Shown here piece after piece: positions 27,837 to 35,948 of a DNA stretch of 64,000 nt. Position 1 is the first letter of the stretch, and each line of letters begins with the position of its first letter. The position numbers and the translations under genes are program-made. The notes under the pieces were generated by a model. It was not told the DNA's origin and searched no databases. It saw nothing but the letters and a program-made list of their open reading frames with translations. The stretch comes from Flavobacterium gawalongense (lineage in GTDB: Bacteria; Bacteroidota; Bacteroidia; Flavobacteriales; Flavobacteriaceae): NCBI RefSeq assembly GCF_007097265.1, contig NZ_VJZP01000006.1:62001-126000 (forward strand), written 5' to 3'.

Positions 27837-29459
27837 TTATTTAAAAATATAAAAACTTTGTACAACTGGTGTAGCTGATTTTATTTTGGGTTCAACAGAA
27901 CGTCCGTATTGCCAAGCTACCACAGTAACCTTAATTGGGAATTTGCTTCGAGGCGGAATTTTTGTAAAAATTAATTTTCCATCTTTCCATTCTGCCGGAC
28001 CTTCCTGAACATAGAAATAAACGGGCATCCCGCTATCCGAAGAGGCTTTTAAAGATATGGAATTTATCCCTTGCTTTACATTTTGTATCGCTGGAAAACT
28101 GAGGTGTTGATCAATTCCTTCTTTATTTTGCAATGGTATTCTCATATTGAATTGCTGGACACTACTCTTATATTTATTGTCTTCCGGATGACTTGCCATA
28201 AGCCAAATATCTCCGGTTCGTTTTTCATTATTGAGTCCCATTCGGTAGAATCGTACCGTGAAGGTGGTATCATTTATTTTTGCAACTGGTCCACAGATAC
28301 GACTTATCATTGGTTTTGATTGGGCATGATCATTAATCGATTTGGTTCTCAAAGTATCTGTAAAAACGGATTTTACATGAAAGGTGAGTCCATCGGCCTC
28401 GGGAGAGAACTTGCCAATTATGCGAGCGTGTGATTTTGGATTGAAAGGAAGTAAAGTTCCATTTTGGCTAAAGCCAAGGTATTGTTCTTTTTTGCCGCGA
28501 ACTTTGGCGTAAAATTTTTCGGTGGCGCTGGCTATTTCTTTGTCGAAGTACCAGAAAGCATCCTTTCTATCTCCTTTGTACCGACTATAGGAGGCGGCTG
28601 AATAGTTGGGTTTTGAATCTTTTTGCCATCTTTCTTTGAGCCAGCCTTTTCTTGGATCCACAGGTTTTAATGGGACGGGTTTATTTAGAGCTGTTGCTGA
28701 TGGTAAACGATACTGTACCGCTTTTTTGATGAATAAATTGAGATAATCTATTAGTTCATCCGAAATATCAAAATGACCGTGTCCGGCATCACATAAAAAG
28801 GAGACTGGAGCATCTGGAAAACGTTGCTGAAAATCGAGTGCTGGTTGTACCCGTGTTTCCAACCATTCATATTCGCCTTCGACCATTAAACCAGGTACGC
28901 CGTCAATGTTTCGCTTGCCCCAATCCATATTTGGACGTCCAAATCCAGTGAGGTTTGTTAAGGGAGCATCTCCATGAATAGATAAAACTGCCAATGTTCT
29001 TACTGGATTCCACGCTGCAAAATTCCAAGGATACGTAGCATAGGCTGAATGTCCAATAGGAATTGCCGGGGCAAACTTAAGCTCTGAGTATCCTGATTCT
29101 TCTGCCAAAGCATTCATAATGGATTCGAACTGCTCGCCGGCACCTTTATTGAAGTCAAACAGCATATCGAATCCTGGAGAAACCCAAACTATGGCGATGT
29201 CTAGTTTGGTCATTTCTTTTCGAAATTTGGGATTCTCAAAAATAGTTTCTTCCGTCATGTTATGCTGACCAATTACAACCGCACGAACTTGTTTGCAATT
29301 TTCAGGAATCCACAAAAAGGCTTGAGGGTGCTCTTTGGTTTCGTTAGAAATAAGGCTAGAAACTGGAACCGACCACTGGTATTGGGCGACAACTGGAGTG
29401 CTTAATAATAAATAGAACAGTATCATCAAGAAGAATGGTCTATTTGGTTTGTTTTTCAT
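27837..29459 (-). CDS. Secreted alpha/beta-hydrolase, putative carbohydrate esterase
   Basis: 540 residues with a signal peptide (to about VVAQYQ). The N-terminal 270 residues are an alpha/beta-hydrolase: nucleophile elbow PIGHSAYATYPW (Ser near 137) and a His in DAGHGHFDIS (near 220) before the last helix. The remaining 270 residues are beta-rich and may be a binding module; I do not recognise them. Lying first in an operon with a lyase and a GH28-like protein, it could remove acetyl or other ester groups from the glycan (inference). The stop is 14 bp before the next gene. The upstream leader carries a palindromic element (29502-29737). Confidence 0.72.
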   Translation of the reverse strand: MKNKPNRPFFLMILFYLLLSTPVVAQYQWSVPVSSLISNETKEHPQAFLWIPENCKQVRAVVIGQHNMTEETIFENPKFRKEMTKLDIAIVWVSPGFDMLFDFNKGAGEQFESIMNALAEESGYSELKFAPAIPIGHSAYATYPWNFAAWNPVRTLAVLSIHGDAPLTNLTGFGRPNMDWGKRNIDGVPGLMVEGEYEWLETRVQPALDFQQRFPDAPVSFLCDAGHGHFDISDELIDYLNLFIKKAVQYRLPSATALNKPVPLKPVDPRKGWLKERWQKDSKPNYSAASYSRYKGDRKDAFWYFDKEIASATEKFYAKVRGKKEQYLGFSQNGTLLPFNPKSHARIIGKFSPEADGLTFHVKSVFTDTLRTKSINDHAQSKPMISRICGPVAKINDTTFTVRFYRMGLNNEKRTGDIWLMASHPEDNKYKSSVQQFNMRIPLQNKEGIDQHLSFPAIQNVKQGINSISLKASSDSGMPVYFYVQEGPAEWKDGKLIFTKIPPRSKFPIKVTVVAWQYGRSVEPKIKSATPVVQSFYIFK

Positions 29460-29501
29460 GTTTAAATGATTTGTTATCCTAAATTATAATTTATTTTAAC
29501 T

Positions 29502-29737
29502 AAAAATGGCATTAAAAACTTTTAATGGGTGCACGACAAATTGCATTTCGTAGTCAATTTTTAAGAAATCTGCGTAAATCTGCCAAATCTGCGTTAAAAA
29601 ATGGCACGCAGATTTGGCAGATTTACGCAGATTCGATTGGTTAATTTACCATAAAAGCAATCGTTTCTTAATCAAATAGATTGTACTTTTTTAAAAGATG
29701 CAATTTGTCGTGTACCCACTTTTAATGCTATTTTTAT
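29502..29737. repeat. Palindromic MITE-like element in the leader of the hydrolase operon
   Basis: Outer imperfect inverted repeats at 29502-29546 and 29698-29737 share ATGCAATTTGTCGTG then a C/T change and ACCCA, and further out TTTTAATGCYATTTTT. Inside is a perfect 28-bp inverted repeat, 29567-29594 and 29606-29633, built from AATCTGCGTAAATCTG-type repeats with an 11-nt loop. No coding capacity. It looks like a non-autonomous element or a repeat of the REP class. Confidence 0.7.
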
Positions 29738-29752
29738 TTTAAAATAAAAGCT

Positions 29753-29790
29753 CAAAAATATATTTTAATTCAGAGAAAACTATTCTGAAC
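29753..29790 (-). promoter_or_regulatory. Conserved-element promoter of the hydrolase-lyase-GH28 operon
   Basis: Minus strand: GTTCAGAATAGTT (29790-29778), 17 bp, TATTTTTG (29760-29753). It sits between the GH42 stop (29810) and the palindromic element, so transcripts would start with that element in their leader. The upstream flank ATTTAACAAACA is shared with the copy at 32281. Confidence 0.72.
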
Positions 29791-29809
29791 TGTTTGTTAA
29801 ATCTTTATT

Positions 29810-31948
29810 TTATCCTTTCCAAATAACAACTTCTGCCGGTTTGAGTGATTTTTCTCCAATAAGTACTTTTGCATTAGTGGGTACCGGGATTTCTTGATTT
29901 TGTGAAGAATAATTAAATCCATACCAGAAACCGTTACTGTATTCTACCAATACACCTTCGGGCAATGCCAATGTTGGTACGTTTGCTTTGTTGAATATTT
30001 TTTGAAGTACTTCCTTTTCCAGTTGTCCATCATCGGTATCAGGGCCAACATAGGTAACGGTACCTTTGCCTAATTTACGATGTAAAACCGCAGCTTTACC
30101 TTTGTAAAATTGATTGTCATAGCTCGCCCAAACGGTTGAGGTATCCTGTGGTTCTATGACATCTCCCCAATTATTCCAGTCAAAAGAAGTTTCGCCCATT
30201 TTTACTTTTCCCATTAAGGTAGTGGGCAGCAAATCAAAATAAATTTCTTTGGCTCCAATCAACTCCAAGATTGGTTTTTGAAAGAGTGCTTCCCATAAAT
30301 GTGCTTCCCGGTCTTTCTGGCCTGTACGGCAGGTAAGGACTAGGTTTCCTCCATTCTCCACATACGTTTTCCATCGGGCAACCAGTTTATCATCTAATAG
30401 CTGATAAGCAGGAGCTATCAAAAATGGATATTCAGAAAAATCTTTACTTTCATCAATTACATCAACTGGGGATCCTAAGGATTTAAGGGCTTTATAATAG
30501 CGGTTTACATGAGCCATATAGTCCCATTGATTGGTTTGGGGTTGATATTCCATTTCCCAGCGGTTATCCGGGTTATAAAGAATGGCTGTTTTTCTTTTAA
30601 TGAGAATAGCTGGTGTTGTTGTTTCGGGTTTGTACCATTTGCGCAGTTCCTGCAATTCTTTTATTACTTTTACATATTCGTCGCCAGAGCGACTCACCGT
30701 AATGCCATCCGTTTTCATGATGCCGTAATGGTATTGTTCCCCTCCGGATAAAGGTTGGCGAAAACGGTAATTGCAAACAAATTTATTTCCGCCTGCCATT
30801 ACGTGATACATCCACATCCGCACTGTTCCAGGCATCGTTTGTGGATTAAACAATCCCCAGTTTACCTGTCCGGGCTGCAATTCCATTACACCGCTTACGC
30901 CATTTATTGGTCTGAAAAAGTCATTTGAAAAGCCGATGCTGTTCGCCGATCCCATACGGAAACCTTGTTCTCCGTGCCCTAAATCATATCCTTCTGCGAG
31001 GTATTTGGTATAGGTTTGGAAATCCAGCTCTTTCATCCGCAGCGGATCAACTGCTGAATGATTAGGCATTAGGTTAGTGGTTACCCACTGAGAAGGTTGG
31101 ATGTATTTGCGCAATATGTCTTTTTGCAGGATAACAAAACGAGCGGCTTCATCTGCTGAAAAGCGTTTGAAATCGAGGACAGCATGAGGGTTAGCCTGTT
31201 GCACTAATTCCTTTGAGTTAGGAATACGTATCTGTTCAAAGTTGTTGTAAGTCTGACTCCAGAAAGCATTTCCCCATACCTTATTTAAGGTTTCTATGGT
31301 TTTGTATTTGTTTTTCAACCAATCTCGATACGATTTTTGGGCGTTGTTGCTATAGTCAAAAGAAGCTCCATAATGAGAAGGCTCATTATCGATCTGCCAT
31401 CCCCAAACGGTTTTATTGTTGCCGTAACGCTTCGCCAACAAAGTCACAATTTTAGTAACGTATTCTTCGTAGGTTTTACTTGACCATGATGCTTGTTGTC
31501 TTGCACCATGTTGTATCGTGCGTCCTTCGGCATTTACCATTAATATATCAGGATGCTTTTGAGTGAGCCAGGCCGGGGGAGTGGGTGTAGGTGTACATAA
31601 TACTACTTTGAGATTGTGTTTTTCTGCCAGAGCTACGGCTTTGTCCAGCCATTCAAAATTGTATTTACCTTCTTCAGGTTCCATCGTTGACCATGCAAAT
31701 TCACCGAAATGGGTAAATTCAAAACCAAGGTCAGCCATTTTTTTGATATCCCTTTCCCAATTGGATTCAGGCCATTGTTCCGGGTAATAATAGCTGCCTA
31801 CAAGCATAAGGTCTTTTTTATCAAAAAACTTTTCAGCGTTTTGGGCAAAAGACATCTGTATACATACCGTCAATAATGTAACTAGAGCAATTCTATTTTT
31901 AATAAAACGACTGCGTACCGGTTTTGAAGTAAAGGATATTTGTAACAT
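29810..31948 (-). CDS. GH42 beta-galactosidase, exported
   Basis: 712 residues with an N-terminal export signal that ends near QMSFAQ (about residue 36). The GH42 TIM barrel is complete: YYPEQWPESNWERDI, FTHFGEFAWSTMEPEEG, acid/base Glu in WGWQIDNEPSHYG (around 190) and nucleophile Glu in GVMELQPGQVNWG (around 357), then the trimerisation-type domain and a C-terminal beta-domain. GH42 hydrolyses terminal beta-galactosides. It follows the GH95 stub in the same orientation and is probably driven by the promoter at 32244-32281. The signal peptide suggests periplasmic or surface action on galactose side chains. Confidence 0.94.
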   Translation of the reverse strand: MLQISFTSKPVRSRFIKNRIALVTLLTVCIQMSFAQNAEKFFDKKDLMLVGSYYYPEQWPESNWERDIKKMADLGFEFTHFGEFAWSTMEPEEGKYNFEWLDKAVALAEKHNLKVVLCTPTPTPPAWLTQKHPDILMVNAEGRTIQHGARQQASWSSKTYEEYVTKIVTLLAKRYGNNKTVWGWQIDNEPSHYGASFDYSNNAQKSYRDWLKNKYKTIETLNKVWGNAFWSQTYNNFEQIRIPNSKELVQQANPHAVLDFKRFSADEAARFVILQKDILRKYIQPSQWVTTNLMPNHSAVDPLRMKELDFQTYTKYLAEGYDLGHGEQGFRMGSANSIGFSNDFFRPINGVSGVMELQPGQVNWGLFNPQTMPGTVRMWMYHVMAGGNKFVCNYRFRQPLSGGEQYHYGIMKTDGITVSRSGDEYVKVIKELQELRKWYKPETTTPAILIKRKTAILYNPDNRWEMEYQPQTNQWDYMAHVNRYYKALKSLGSPVDVIDESKDFSEYPFLIAPAYQLLDDKLVARWKTYVENGGNLVLTCRTGQKDREAHLWEALFQKPILELIGAKEIYFDLLPTTLMGKVKMGETSFDWNNWGDVIEPQDTSTVWASYDNQFYKGKAAVLHRKLGKGTVTYVGPDTDDGQLEKEVLQKIFNKANVPTLALPEGVLVEYSNGFWYGFNYSSQNQEIPVPTNAKVLIGEKSLKPAEVVIWKG

Positions 31949-32044
31949 AATTTTTTATAATTTGGATATTGATTACGTTTTAATTGTTTTAAATGAAATT
32001 TGGTAACCATCTCCAATTTTTTGAGAAACGGTATTTCAGGATTT

Positions 32045-32218
32045 TTATTGGTATGCTTCAACCCACTTTTCGGAAGGCTTGTTATACCCTAATTTTTCTT
32101 CTTTAGAATTCGAATTTACGTTATCTTGTGCTTCACAAAAATAATGAAGTAGGACTTGTAAAATAGTAAATGATAGTATTTGGGACTTTAAAAGATTGTA
32201 TTTGCTAAAAAAAATCAT
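32045..32218 (-). pseudogene. 5' stub of a GH95 gene (signal peptide plus first motif)
   Basis: A 57-codon frame starts at ATG 32218 with a signal-peptide-like hydrophobic run (to about residue 32), then reads NSKEEKLGYNKPSEKWVEAY and stops. The end matches the conserved N-terminus of GH95 alpha-L-fucosidases/galactosidases (pattern LWYxKPAxxWxEALPxGNGRLG) up to the point where the catalytic domain would begin. The rest of the gene, about 2 kb, is gone; GH42 follows 97 bp later. It still has an intact conserved-element promoter, so transcription now serves GH42. An alternative reading is a short unrelated secreted peptide. Confidence 0.55.
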
Positions 32219-32243
32219 AATTTATTTATTATTAAATTAATTT

Positions 32244-32281
32244 CAAAAGTATATATTAATTAAAAGAATACTATTCTGAAC
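32244..32281 (-). promoter_or_regulatory. Conserved-element promoter of GH95 stub-GH42
   Basis: Minus strand: GTTCAGAATAGTA (32281-32269), 17 bp, TACTTTTG (32251-32244). The stub's ATG is 26 nt further. The 24 bp upstream and across the element are nearly identical to the site at 29790. Confidence 0.72.
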
Positions 32282-32336
32282 TGTTTGTTAAATTGAAGTA
32301 TTTATTTAGAGTTGTTTTAATTTTAACAAAATAGGA

Positions 32337-33362
32337 TTAGATTAATCTTTTTGAAGAATTTCGTTTTATAAGAATAGGTTTTAATACGATTGTTTCGGCT
32401 ACAGTTGAACCTGATTTGTCCTTTATTTGTGTTAATAATAAATTTGCGGCTATTTTTCCCATTTCAAAACCAGGTTGATCAATAGTTGTCAATGAAGGTT
32501 CAATTACTGAAGAAATAGGTTCATTACTAAATCCAACAATTGCAATGTCCTCAGGAATTTTAATGCCTTCTCCTTTTAAATATTGCATGGCACCAATGGC
32601 TGCGACATCATTGGCCGAAAAAATTCCATCAATGGGTATAGGCTGTGAAAGCAACTTTTTAGCACTTTCAATACCATCTGATTCCATTAATTTTGAACTT
32701 ATAATTAAGTTTTCATTTAACTCTATATTATGTTTTTCTAAAGCCGATTTATAACCTTCAAATCTGTTTTTATAAATTTCTAATTCTTGTGGACCGGAAA
32801 AATGAGCGATGCATTTACATCCTTGTGAGATTAGATGTTCCGTTGCATCAAATCCTCCTTGAAAATCATCAATAAGTACATTACTGTTTCCTGGGATATC
32901 AAGATGTCTGTCAAAAAAGACTATTGGTGTTCCATTTTTTTTTAAAATCAATAAATTATGATTATCCTTTGTTTCCATTGAAATGGAAATCAGGACTCCA
33001 TCGACTCTGTTTTCAGAAAGTGTTTGTATTATTTTTTGTTCTCTGCTTAATTGTTCTAATGATTGGCAAATAATTACATTATATCCTGCTTCATAAGCAG
33101 TTTCTTCAATGCCCGCAATAGCCGAAGAAAAGAAATGACGAGATATTCTGGGAACAATCACGCCTATAGTATTAGACTTGTTATTGCGTAAACTTGAGGC
33201 TAATAAATTTCGTTGGTATCCAAGTTCATTGGCTTTCTCATTGACCCTGTTTTTTGTCTTTTGGGTAACCCTGGAATTGTTGTTCAAGGCTCTTGAAACT
33301 GTTGAGCTGTCAATGTTTAATGCTTTGGCAATATCGTGTATAGTTACTTTACTGTTTTCCAT
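32337..33362 (-). CDS. LacI family transcriptional regulator
   Basis: 341 residues. Residues 1-55 are the LacI helix-turn-helix and hinge: VTIHDIAKALNIDSSTVSRALN then TKNRVNEKANELGYQRN. The rest is the periplasmic-binding-like effector domain (IGVIVPRISRHFFSSAIAG, VDGVLISISME, IDGIFSANDVAAIGAMQYL, AIVGFSNEP). It is divergent from kduI, with a 20-bp palindrome at 33620-33639 in between, so it most likely represses kduID until a sugar-acid intermediate releases it (inference). A TAATTTTG box for its own promoter is at 33452-33445 on the minus strand. In role it is comparable with proteobacterial KdgR, but not homologous to it. Confidence 0.95.
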   Translation of the reverse strand: MENSKVTIHDIAKALNIDSSTVSRALNNNSRVTQKTKNRVNEKANELGYQRNLLASSLRNNKSNTIGVIVPRISRHFFSSAIAGIEETAYEAGYNVIICQSLEQLSREQKIIQTLSENRVDGVLISISMETKDNHNLLILKKNGTPIVFFDRHLDIPGNSNVLIDDFQGGFDATEHLISQGCKCIAHFSGPQELEIYKNRFEGYKSALEKHNIELNENLIISSKLMESDGIESAKKLLSQPIPIDGIFSANDVAAIGAMQYLKGEGIKIPEDIAIVGFSNEPISSVIEPSLTTIDQPGFEMGKIAANLLLTQIKDKSGSTVAETIVLKPILIKRNSSKRLI

Positions 33363-33444
33363 TATATAATACTATTTCGATGTTTTTTTGTTAGTTTTAA
33401 TTGGCGTCTTGCTCTCTAATATAAAATAAACAATTCACTTATTG

Positions 33445-33452
33445 CAAAATTA
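33445..33452 (-). promoter_or_regulatory. Candidate -7 box of the lacI-type gene
   Basis: TAATTTTG on the minus strand, about 83 bp upstream of the ATG at 33362. No clear -33 TTG at the usual distance, so support is weak. Confidence 0.4.
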
Positions 33453-33619
33453 GGTGTCTTCTGACAGTATTGCTTCTTGAATAGCATATTTAAATGTTTT
33501 TATTTCTTCAAAACTCTAAATTTCACTACCAACCCCTATTTAGCTATAAATACAAGTCTTGATTTTGACAAAATGATGTTGAATCGTTTAATAGTGATGC
33601 TATACAAAAATACAAAAAT

Positions 33620-33661
33620 AAATACAATCGATTGTATTTTTAAAATAAAATAGTACTTTTG
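33620..33661 (+). promoter_or_regulatory. kduI promoter with overlapping LacI-type operator
   Basis: A perfect 20-bp palindrome AAATACAATCGATTGTATTT (33620-33639) with the central CG typical of LacI-family operators. Its right half contains TTG (33632-33634), which is followed by 19 bp and TACTTTTG (33654-33661), a TAnnTTTG -7 box. The operator thus covers the -33 region, a repressing arrangement. The divergent LacI-family gene is the obvious ligand. Confidence 0.8.
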
Positions 33662-33662
33662 C

Positions 33663-33699
33663 AGCAGATTCTGTTTTTATATAAAAAACAGAATCTGCT
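33663..33699 (+). promoter_or_regulatory. Hairpin at the 5' end of the kduI transcript
   Basis: A perfect 16-bp inverted repeat (AGCAGATTCTGTTTTT and its complement) around a 5-nt loop, 33663-33678 and 33684-33699. It begins about where transcription should start, 2 bp after the -7 box, and ends 21 bp before the ATG. It lacks a following T-run, so it is more likely an mRNA-stabilising structure or second operator than a terminator. Confidence 0.55.
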
Positions 33700-33720
33700 A
33701 ATAATTAGATAAATATAGTT

Positions 33721-34563
33721 ATGAAAAACACTTTTGAAGTACGATATGCTTCTTCGCCACGCGATTTTAAAATGTATGATACCACAAGATTGCGGGAAGA
33801 GTTTTTAATTCAAAATTTGATGGAGCCTGATGCAGTAAACTTGGTATATACCCATTATGACAGGTATATAGCAGGAGGGGCTGTACCAGTTAAATCGGCT
33901 TTAAAATTAGAAACAATTGATCCGTTAAAAGCAGAATATTTCCTGGAAAGAAGGGAATTGGGAATTATCAATGTTGGTGGAAGCGGTTCTGTTTTGGTTG
34001 ATGGGGAAAAATATGAATTGGCATATAAAGAAGCTTTGTATGTGGGAAGAGAAAATAAAGAAATAATTTTCAATAGTGATGACGCTACAAATCCTGCAAA
34101 GTTTTATTTGAACTCGGCTCCAGCTCATAAAGTATTTCCAACAAAAAAGATAAGTCAAAAAGAGGCTGAAGTTGTAGAGTTAGGGGCAATGGAAACTGCA
34201 AATGCGAGGACTATTAGAAAGTTAATAGTTAATAGTATCGTAGAAACGTGTCAGGTTCAAATGGGGATGACCGAGTTGAAACCGGGAAGCGTATGGAATA
34301 CGATGCCTGCCCACGTACACGATAGAAGGATGGAAGTTTATTTCTATTTTGAAGTCCCAGAAGATCAAGCGGTGTGTCATTTTATAGGAGAACCACAAGA
34401 AACAAGGCATATATGGATGGCAAATAACGAAGCAGTAATTTCTCCACCTTGGTCAATTCACTCTGGATCAGCTACGAGTAACTATACTTTTATTTGGGGA
34501 ATGGCTGGTGAAAACTTAGACTACGGGGATATGGATTTTTGTAAAATAAATGAATTAAAATAA
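33721..34563 (+). CDS. kduI: 5-dehydro-4-deoxy-D-glucuronate isomerase
   Basis: 280 residues, the standard length for KduI. It begins with the family N-terminus (FEVRYASSPRDFKMYDTTRLREEFL) broken here at residue 25, and has the zinc-site motif MPAHVHDRRMEVYFYFE (around 197-210) with His ligands and Glu, and PPWSIHSGSATSNYTFIWGM near the end. It is cytoplasmic and converts 4-deoxy-5-keto-uronate, the product of unsaturated uronyl hydrolases, to 3-deoxy-glycero-hexo-2,5-diulosonate. It is first in a two-gene operon with kduD (18 bp apart) and is controlled by the LacI-type operator upstream. Confidence 0.97.
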   Translation: MKNTFEVRYASSPRDFKMYDTTRLREEFLIQNLMEPDAVNLVYTHYDRYIAGGAVPVKSALKLETIDPLKAEYFLERRELGIINVGGSGSVLVDGEKYELAYKEALYVGRENKEIIFNSDDATNPAKFYLNSAPAHKVFPTKKISQKEAEVVELGAMETANARTIRKLIVNSIVETCQVQMGMTELKPGSVWNTMPAHVHDRRMEVYFYFEVPEDQAVCHFIGEPQETRHIWMANNEAVISPPWSIHSGSATSNYTFIWGMAGENLDYGDMDFCKINELK

Positions 34564-34581
34564 ACTTTAAAATAAATAATT

Positions 34582-35376
34582 ATGTCAATAAACTTATTTG
34601 ATTTAACAGGTAAAACTGCATTAATTACCGGTGGTGTTCATGGTTTAGGAATGTCAATTGCCAAAGGACTTGGTCATGCAGGAGCAAAAATTGTTGTAAA
34701 CGATCATTCTTCACAAGAAAGTGTTGATGCTGCTATTAAAGAATATCAGTCAGTGGGTATTGAAGCTTATGGCTATTTGTTTGATGTCACGGATGATGCA
34801 GCAGTAAAAGCGAGTATTGAAAAAATTGAAAAAGAAGTGGGGCCAATAGATATTTTGGTTAATAATGCTGGGATTATTAAAAGAACTCCTATTCTTGAAA
34901 TGGAAACTGTAGATTTTGAAGCAGTTATTAGAGTTGACCTTATAGGACCATTTATTGTGTCTAAATATGTAGCCAAAGGAATGGTTGAAAGACGTTCTGG
35001 GAAAATCATCAATATGTGTTCCATGATGAGTGAATTAGGAAGAGATTCAGTAAGTGCCTATGCTGCTGCAAAAGGAGGACTGAAAATGTTGACACGTAGT
35101 ATGGCTACAGAATGGGCTAAATTCAATGTTCAAACAAACGGAATTGGACCAGGGTATTTTGCAACGAGCCAAACGGCTCCAATTAGGGTTGATGGGCATC
35201 CTTTCAATGAATTTATTGTAAGTAGAACTCCCGCTGGTCGTTGGGGAGATCCAGATGATTTGCAAGGAGCTGCTATTTTCTTAAGTTCAAAAGCAAGTGA
35301 CTTTGTTAATGGTCATGTTGTTTATGTTGATGGGGGTATTTTAGCAACAATAGGAAAACCTTCTAATGAGAGTTAA
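34582..35376 (+). CDS. kduD: 2-dehydro-3-deoxy-D-gluconate 5-dehydrogenase (SDR)
   Basis: 264 residues, a classical short-chain dehydrogenase: nucleotide motif TGGVHGLG (around 17-24), NNAG (around 93), Ser in NMCSMMSE (around 147), YAAAK catalytic Tyr/Lys (around 160) and a C-terminus with NGHVVYVDGG. The pairing with kduI fixes the function: reduction of the diulosonate to 2-keto-3-deoxygluconate, which enters the Entner-Doudoroff lower part. The KDG kinase and aldolase are not in this window. A strong terminator follows. Confidence 0.95.
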   Translation: MSINLFDLTGKTALITGGVHGLGMSIAKGLGHAGAKIVVNDHSSQESVDAAIKEYQSVGIEAYGYLFDVTDDAAVKASIEKIEKEVGPIDILVNNAGIIKRTPILEMETVDFEAVIRVDLIGPFIVSKYVAKGMVERRSGKIINMCSMMSELGRDSVSAYAAAKGGLKMLTRSMATEWAKFNVQTNGIGPGYFATSQTAPIRVDGHPFNEFIVSRTPAGRWGDPDDLQGAAIFLSSKASDFVNGHVVYVDGGILATIGKPSNES

Positions 35377-35401
35377 AATTTAGATATTCTTATTCCGTTA
35401 G

Positions 35402-35449
35402 AAAAAAAGTATTGTAAACAATTAGCTAATTGTTTACAATACTTTTTTT
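35402..35449. terminator. Terminator after kduD with 24-bp perfect arms
   Basis: A perfect palindrome of 48 bp, centred between 35425 and 35426 (arm core AAGTATTGTAAACAATTAG). The outer ends are A- and T-runs, so it can act on both strands. Confidence 0.9.
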
Positions 35450-35869
35450 ATTTAAATAGGCATAGAGATATATTGTTGGGTTTCATTTTTTTAAGAAAAA
35501 AAGCTGGCAATATCTGATTCTAGATAGTGGATTTTAGCATTTTTTAATTTGTAGTAGAGATTCATGTTTATGTCAAAATACCTGAGAATTATTTATGCGT
35601 TTTTGAAACTATCAATTATTTACTTTTAAATAGTCTTTGTCGCGTCTTGATACGGCCGTTGATTGCAAGTTATTCGCGGTTTTATTTCTAGTTTTTAATT
35701 TTCGAAAATTCTCCTTTAACTACTTTAATTGGTGTCATCATCATAGAGCTATTTTCTTTTCAAGGTAAAAAAAGATAATGATAGATTTTATCACCCAAAA
35801 AGTAGTTTTTTCTTTGTCCACTATCCAAGTAAACCTCGAATTCTTATTTAAATTTCAGTAAACGGTATG
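35450..35869. other. Gene-free stretch with possible minus-strand remnant
   Basis: No intact gene. On the minus strand, between about 35850 and 35690, one frame reads EFEVYLDSGQRKNYFLGDK, then a single TGA, then SSMMMTPIKVVKGEFSKIKN and a stop. It may be the tail of a lost gene, but I do not recognise it. The rest is AT-rich without structure. Confidence 0.3.
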
Positions 35870-35907
35870 GTTCAGAACAGTTATGTTATTTTAATATAAT
35901 AGGTTTG
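35870..35907 (+). promoter_or_regulatory. Conserved-element promoter of xylBA
   Basis: GTTCAGAACAGTT (35870-35882), 17 bp, TAGGTTTG (35900-35907), 41 bp before the ATG of xylB. The flank ATGGTTCAGAACAGTTAT is shared with the giant-protein promoter. Confidence 0.75.
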
Positions 35908-35948
35908 TGAATTACGATTAAAATAAATAGTAATTTAAAGAATATATA

